DNA of 64,000 nt from JBBQVS01 sp963792705. Its GTDB lineage: Bacteria; Chloroflexota; Ktedonobacteria; Ktedonobacterales; Ktedonobacteraceae. The stretch spans positions 558,001-622,000 of the forward strand of contig CAWBXD010000012.1 in NCBI GenBank assembly GCA_963792705.1. The letters run 5' to 3'. The notes under the pieces were generated by a model. That model worked only from the letters and a program-made list of their open reading frames with translations. It did not search any database and was not told the DNA's origin. How positions within the stretch are numbered: position 1 is the first letter of the stretch; each line of letters begins with the position of its first letter. Positions 60,546-64,000 of this stretch are shown here, piece after piece. The position numbers and the translations under genes are program-made.

Positions 60546-61673
60546 ATGTCCACCACTACTGGCGCAGGACTGGAAGATGTTGTTGCAACAAACTCAAGTA
60601 TCTGTGATCTTGATGGCAAGCTAGGCAAGCTTACCTATTTCGGTGTTGATATCCACGACCTGGCTCAGCACTCATCGTTTGAAGAGACCGCGTATCTACT
60701 CTGGCATGGCACACTTCCAACGCAAGCACAACTCGAAGAGCTTCGACAGCAGTTTCTTGCTCAGCGTGCATTGCCTGAACATCTTGTCGCTATCATGCGC
60801 CTGCTTCCCACCAGCACTTCTCCAATGGACGTGTTGCGGACCTGCGTCTCCGCCCTCTCTGCCTTTGATCCTGAACCCGGCGACAAATCTGATGAAGCAA
60901 ATTATCGACGTGCCATCCGTCTCACTTCTGTGCTGCCAACCATCGTGGCAAGTTGGGAAAACATCCGCAACGGGAACAATCCTATCACCCCCTTACGTGA
61001 CTCCAACCACGCTACTAATTTTCTCTATATGTTAACGGGAACAATGCCCGACACTTATGCCGCGCACGTCCTAGATGTTGCCCTCATCTTGCATGCCGAC
61101 CATGAATTGAACGCGTCAACCTTTGCTGCACGCGTCAGTGCTGGTACGAAAGCGGATGTTTATGCATCTGTTACGGCGGCCATCGGTGCGCTTTCAGGTC
61201 CTCTACACGGCGGTGCAAACGAGCAAGTCATTCGGATGCTGCTAAGCATCGGTGAGCCTGAGCGCACCGAGTCGTACATTCATGATGCGCTGGAACGCAA
61301 AGAGCGTATCATGGGCTTTGGACATCGTGTCTATCGGACAGACGACCCACGCGCGACTCATCTACGTGCGATGTCGGAGGAATTAGGAAAACGCAATAAT
61401 GATACACGCTGGTATGAGATGTCGCGTATCATCGAGAAGTATGTGATGGAGCACAAGCATCTGTACGCCAATGTCGATTTCTACTCGGCCTCAGTCTACT
61501 ATTCGCTCGGCATTCCCATCGACCTTGATACACCCATCTTTGCCTGTAGTCGCACGGCAGGTTGGACCGCGCACATCTTGGAGCAGTACGCGAACAACCG
61601 TCTCATCCGTCCACGCGCCGAATATATCGGCCCAAAGGTAACTGAGTATACACCAGTTGAAAAACGGGGATAA
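60546..61673 (+). CDS. gltA: Citrate synthase
   Basis: 375 residues, the short type-I-like form found in Gram-positive bacteria and archaea. Catalytic elements: His in GPLHGGANEQVI, His in GFGHRVYRTDDPRATHLRAM and Asp in YANVDFYSASVYYSLGIP; N-terminal ICDLDGKLGKLTYFGVDIHD and FEETAYLLWHGTLP. It condenses acetyl-CoA with oxaloacetate; 2-methylcitrate synthase activity cannot be ruled out. ATG 60546 follows GAGGAG. Monocistronic with a consensus promoter and a strong terminator. Confidence 0.95.
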   Translation: MSTTTGAGLEDVVATNSSICDLDGKLGKLTYFGVDIHDLAQHSSFEETAYLLWHGTLPTQAQLEELRQQFLAQRALPEHLVAIMRLLPTSTSPMDVLRTCVSALSAFDPEPGDKSDEANYRRAIRLTSVLPTIVASWENIRNGNNPITPLRDSNHATNFLYMLTGTMPDTYAAHVLDVALILHADHELNASTFAARVSAGTKADVYASVTAAIGALSGPLHGGANEQVIRMLLSIGEPERTESYIHDALERKERIMGFGHRVYRTDDPRATHLRAMSEELGKRNNDTRWYEMSRIIEKYVMEHKHLYANVDFYSASVYYSLGIPIDLDTPIFACSRTAGWTAHILEQYANNRLIRPRAEYIGPKVTEYTPVEKRG

Positions 61674-61741
61674 CAGTACAGCAGGAAATTTCGCATGACT
61701 GGTGCTCTGCCCCAGTCATGCGAAATTTCCTGCTGTACTGT
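61673..61741. terminator. 30-bp-stem hairpin terminator after citrate synthase
   Basis: Perfect 30-bp arms (61673-61702 and 61712-61741) with a 9-nt loop, beginning with the last base of the stop codon. Confidence 0.8.
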
Positions 61742-61770
61742 GGACAAGCACTCTGCTGTCGGGCTATAAT
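61741..61770 (+). promoter_or_regulatory. Probable promoter of the arginase gene
   Basis: TGGACA (61741-61746) and TATAAT (61765-61770) with an 18-bp spacer. The -35 box begins at the last base of the citrate synthase terminator. The ATG follows 43 bp later. Confidence 0.6.
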
Positions 61771-61813
61771 GGGAGTGAAAGGAACTGCTCAAAGACGAGC
61801 AGAGAGGGTATAC

Positions 61814-62707
61814 ATGCACATTCGTATTATTGGCGCACCGATGGATTTGGGTGCGGATAGACGCGGCGTAGACATGGGAGCAAGTGCTATCCGCTATGCC
61901 GGACTCAGCGATTCACTACAACGCCTTGGACACACCGTCCATGATATAGGCAATCTCGCTATTCCTCAACCAGAGAGTAAACCAGAGGGTAGTCCACATC
62001 TCAAATATCTTGATCCTATTATTCACGCATCCGAAGAATTGGCAACGCTTGTCAGTACAGCACTTGAGGAACATGAATTTCCACTGCTCCTCGGCGGGGA
62101 TCATAGTATCTCGCTTGGTTCTGTGAGTGGTGTTGCACATGTCTATAAGAATATTGGCGTTATCTGGGTTGATGCACATGCGGATTTCAATACTGATGTG
62201 ACAACACCATCTGGCAATATTCATGGCATGATTCTCGCCGCCCTTGCTGGTATAGGTGATAACCGCCTTACGAACGCGGGTGGTTGGACGCCAAAGATTC
62301 ATAAGGAAACTATCGTCATCCTGGGCGCACGTGACCTCGACATACAAGAGCAAGAGTTGTTGCGTACACACAATATTCATGTCTTCACTATGTCAGATAT
62401 AGACCAGCGTGGTATGACCGATGTGATGAAAGAAGCCATCGCTATTGCAAGCCAGAATGACAATCCTATTCATCTCAGCTTGGACCTGGACTCGCTTGAT
62501 CCACGCGAGGCTCCTGGAGTCGGCACACCTGTACGTGGCGGTCTAAGCTATCGTGAAGCGCATCTAGCAATGGAATTGGTAGCGGCCTCAAAGCGGCTTG
62601 TTTCAATGGATGTTGTCGAGGTCAACCCCATTCTCGATAGTGAAAATACAACCGCCAAACTTGCAGTAGAGCTTATTCTTTCAGCATTGGGCAAGAAGAT
62701 TCTGTAA
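61814..62707 (+). CDS. rocF: Arginase
   Basis: 297 residues, normal for bacterial arginases. Binuclear manganese site: LLGGDHSISLGSV (His), VIWVDAHADFNT (Asp, His, Asp), then HGM and LDLDSLDPREAPGVGTPVRG with GLSYREAHLAME. The N-terminal IIGAPMDLGADRRGVDMG is typical of arginase rather than agmatinase. It hydrolyses arginine to ornithine and urea. ATG 61814 follows AGAGAGGG; the longer frame starts inside the preceding terminator. Confidence 0.95.
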   Translation: MHIRIIGAPMDLGADRRGVDMGASAIRYAGLSDSLQRLGHTVHDIGNLAIPQPESKPEGSPHLKYLDPIIHASEELATLVSTALEEHEFPLLLGGDHSISLGSVSGVAHVYKNIGVIWVDAHADFNTDVTTPSGNIHGMILAALAGIGDNRLTNAGGWTPKIHKETIVILGARDLDIQEQELLRTHNIHVFTMSDIDQRGMTDVMKEAIAIASQNDNPIHLSLDLDSLDPREAPGVGTPVRGGLSYREAHLAMELVAASKRLVSMDVVEVNPILDSENTTAKLAVELILSALGKKIL

Positions 62708-62721
62708 ATACGTCAGCATAC

Positions 62722-62789
62722 ACAGCCAATCGGGAGTATTTTCCAGGATGCCTTTGTAGGCACCCTGGAAAATACTCCCGATTGGCTGT
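62722..62789. terminator. Long hairpin terminator after arginase
   Basis: Perfect 26-bp outer arms (ACAGCCAATCGGGAGTATTT... and complement) with a further short inner stem, 15 bases after the stop codon. Confidence 0.8.
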
Positions 62790-62843
62790 ACTCATTACCT
62801 CGTTCGTTGTCGTATACTATATTTTATACAAACAACCATCAAG

Positions 62844-62896
62844 AAGGAGGTATTGTGATAAGTAGCGAAGACGCCACTTATCCTAACACATTATGA
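62844..62896 (+). promoter_or_regulatory. Leader mini-gene translationally coupled to ilvE
   Basis: AAGGAGG (62844-62850) followed by GTG 62855 and 13 codons (VISSEDATYPNTL), ending TGA at 62894-62896, which overlaps the ilvE ATG as ATGA. The ilvE ATG has no ribosome site of its own, so its translation probably depends on this mini-gene. Confidence 0.65.
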
Positions 62897-63843
62897 ACGC
62901 AAAAGAACTATTTATGAATGGCGAGTTTATTCCCGCCGAACGTGGCGTCATCTCGGTACGCACACATGGTTTCGCCTATGGCACAGGCTGCTTTGAAGGT
63001 ATTCGCGGCTATTGGAACGCGGAAAATGAGCAGGTGTATCTGTTCCGACTACGAGAACATTATGAGCGGCTACAGCGTTCGTGCAAAATTCTGCAAATGT
63101 CGCTACCCTATACGGTTGACCAGTTAATTGATATCAGCACAGAATTAGTGCGACGCAATGGTCAACATGAGGATGTGTATTTACGTCCTGTGGTCTACAA
63201 AGGTGAAGAGATACTTGGTGTGCGTTTGCATGATCTTGCGGACCATTTTATCCTGACCTCTGAGCCACAAGGGAATTATGTTTCTTTGGAGGGGATGCGC
63301 TGCGGTGTTTCGTCCTGGCGTCGTCTTGATGATAACGCGCTACCTGCGCGTGCGAAGGTCACAGGTGGATATGTCAATGCGGCACTCGCCAAAAGTGAAG
63401 CACTTCAAAACGGCTTTGACGAGGCGATTATGCTCACTCACGATGGCAATGTCTCTGAGGGAAGCGCGGAAAACATCTTCCTGGTCTTCAATAACGAGTT
63501 GATCACTCCGGGCGCGACAGAAAATATTCTGTTAGGGATCACACGTGATACCGTTATCAAACTAGCACAGCGCGAGTTTGGGTATATCACACGCGAACAA
63601 AGTATAGATCGTACTGAACTCTATATTGCGGACGAAATGTTTTTGTGTGGTACGGGAGCACAAATAGCACCTGTAATCAACGTCGATCATCGGCCTATCG
63701 GTGATGGTACCATTGGTCCAATTGGGCGCAAGCTACAAGACCTCTACTTTGATGTAGTGCGTGGCAAGGTGCCAGAATACCGCGAACAGTGGTGTACTCC
63801 TGTGTATGCCAAGGTGCCTCAGCATAGTGAGGCTATTGATTAA
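62893..63843 (+). CDS. ilvE: Branched-chain amino acid aminotransferase
   Basis: 316 residues, fold type IV PLP aminotransferase. FMNGEFIPAERGVISVRTHG then GYGTGCFEGIRGYW-like N-terminus; PLP lysine in RAKVTGGYVNAALAKSEALQ; EAIMLTHDGNVSEGSAENIF; GITRDTVIKLA and LFLCGTGAQIAPV-like C-terminus. It transfers amino groups between glutamate and branched-chain keto acids; D-amino acid aminotransferase or aminodeoxychorismate lyase are less likely given the length and motifs. Translation appears coupled to a 13-codon leader. Monocistronic. Confidence 0.92.
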   Translation: MNAKELFMNGEFIPAERGVISVRTHGFAYGTGCFEGIRGYWNAENEQVYLFRLREHYERLQRSCKILQMSLPYTVDQLIDISTELVRRNGQHEDVYLRPVVYKGEEILGVRLHDLADHFILTSEPQGNYVSLEGMRCGVSSWRRLDDNALPARAKVTGGYVNAALAKSEALQNGFDEAIMLTHDGNVSEGSAENIFLVFNNELITPGATENILLGITRDTVIKLAQREFGYITREQSIDRTELYIADEMFLCGTGAQIAPVINVDHRPIGDGTIGPIGRKLQDLYFDVVRGKVPEYREQWCTPVYAKVPQHSEAID

Positions 63844-63852
63844 ATTCTTTAT

Positions 63853-63898
63853 ATAAAAACAAAGAGAGAACAAGCATCCCGTCTCTCTTTGTTTTTAT
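63853..63898. terminator. Bidirectional hairpin terminator
   Basis: Perfect 17-bp arms with A5/T5 runs (ATAAAAACAAAGAGAGA and complement), 12-nt loop, between ilvE and the convergent partial gene. Confidence 0.8.
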
Positions 63899-63904
63899 TC
63901 CTCG

Positions 63905-64000
63905 CTATACTTCACCTTCAGTATCGTCTATTCGCTCCAACACACTAGAATTTCTATAAAACGCAGTAAATGGTATGCGAACACCGATACTTGTTAGCTC
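63905..64000 (-). CDS. C-terminal end of an unrecognised gene, partial
   Basis: The minus strand is open from the window edge to TAG at 63905-63907, encoding 31 residues beginning ELTSIGVRIPFTAFYRNSS and ending IDDTEGEV. Its position, ending 7 bases from a bidirectional terminator as other genes here do, supports a real gene end. The segment is too short to name a family. Confidence 0.5.
   Translation of the reverse strand, partial: ELTSIGVRIPFTAFYRNSSVLERIDDTEGEV

Noticed and set aside
62708..62892. T-box or other riboswitch upstream of ilvE
   Set aside because: Only about 100 nt remain between the arginase terminator and ilvE, with no T-box core or specifier stem. A coupled leader frame explains the region better.

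Overview
The window looks like chromosomal DNA of a soil-type Chloroflexota bacterium, most likely class Ktedonobacteria. This is inferred from content: a Ser/Thr kinase plus WD40 protein, HTH/NB-ARC/TPR regulators, two enzymes of F420-using families, a Tat-exported propeller protein, many ECF-type regulators, intermediate GC, and no outer-membrane genes. No rRNA, tRNA, CRISPR array, complete IS element or prophage was found. Genes lie on both strands in short operons.

Layout. 1-8 kb: end of an enolase-superfamily gene, ABC exporter, M32 carboxypeptidase, membrane-fused spermidine-synthase-like protein, MFS transporter, deazaflavin-type oxidoreductase. 8-11.3 kb: Ser/Thr kinase separated from its WD40 half by a frameshift, then an LLM-class oxidoreductase. 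11.3-17.4 kb: a DUF4388/Cache sensor/sugar-binding lipoprotein operon, then a TetR gene divergent from a DrrA/DrrB-like exporter. 17.5-28 kb: PhoU, glycosyltransferase, small unknown proteins, Gfo/Idh/MocA oxidoreductase, HdeD-like protein, phosphoketolase, Nramp-like transporter, secreted protein. 28.2-30.6 kb: a two-gene unit joining an ECF-sigma/ankyrin fusion to a degenerate stand-alone F1-ATPase beta-like protein. 30.7-36.5 kb: M20 dipeptidase, a 27-codon small gene, and two HTH/NB-ARC regulators. 37.1-41.8 kb: mutL-priA. 41.9-48.7 kb: membrane proteins, Tat propeller protein, TetR with a divergent membrane pair, FUSC transporter, a truncated monooxygenase and a DUF2945 protein. 48.8-53.7 kb: pstSCA-x-pstB plus a response regulator. 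54.3-64 kb: secreted orphan, rsgA, HtrA protease, membrane protein, sigma/anti-sigma pair, citrate synthase, arginase, ilvE, and the end of one more gene.

Two themes cut across the window. First, most transcription units end in very long, near-perfect hairpins (many with 25-38 bp stems) that begin at or overlap the stop codon. Second, a family of dispersed inverted-repeat elements with ends reading TGTAGGGACC occurs between genes and also in frame inside two genes: the TPR array of an NB-ARC regulator (exactly 120 nt) and the linker of mutL (as a 42-nt tandem array). One copy supplies the stop codon of an anti-sigma factor gene.

The best candidates for something undescribed are the ankyrin-sigma/F1-beta-like operon, the small peptide gene divergent from the NB-ARC/TPR regulator, and the coding-compatible repeat family.
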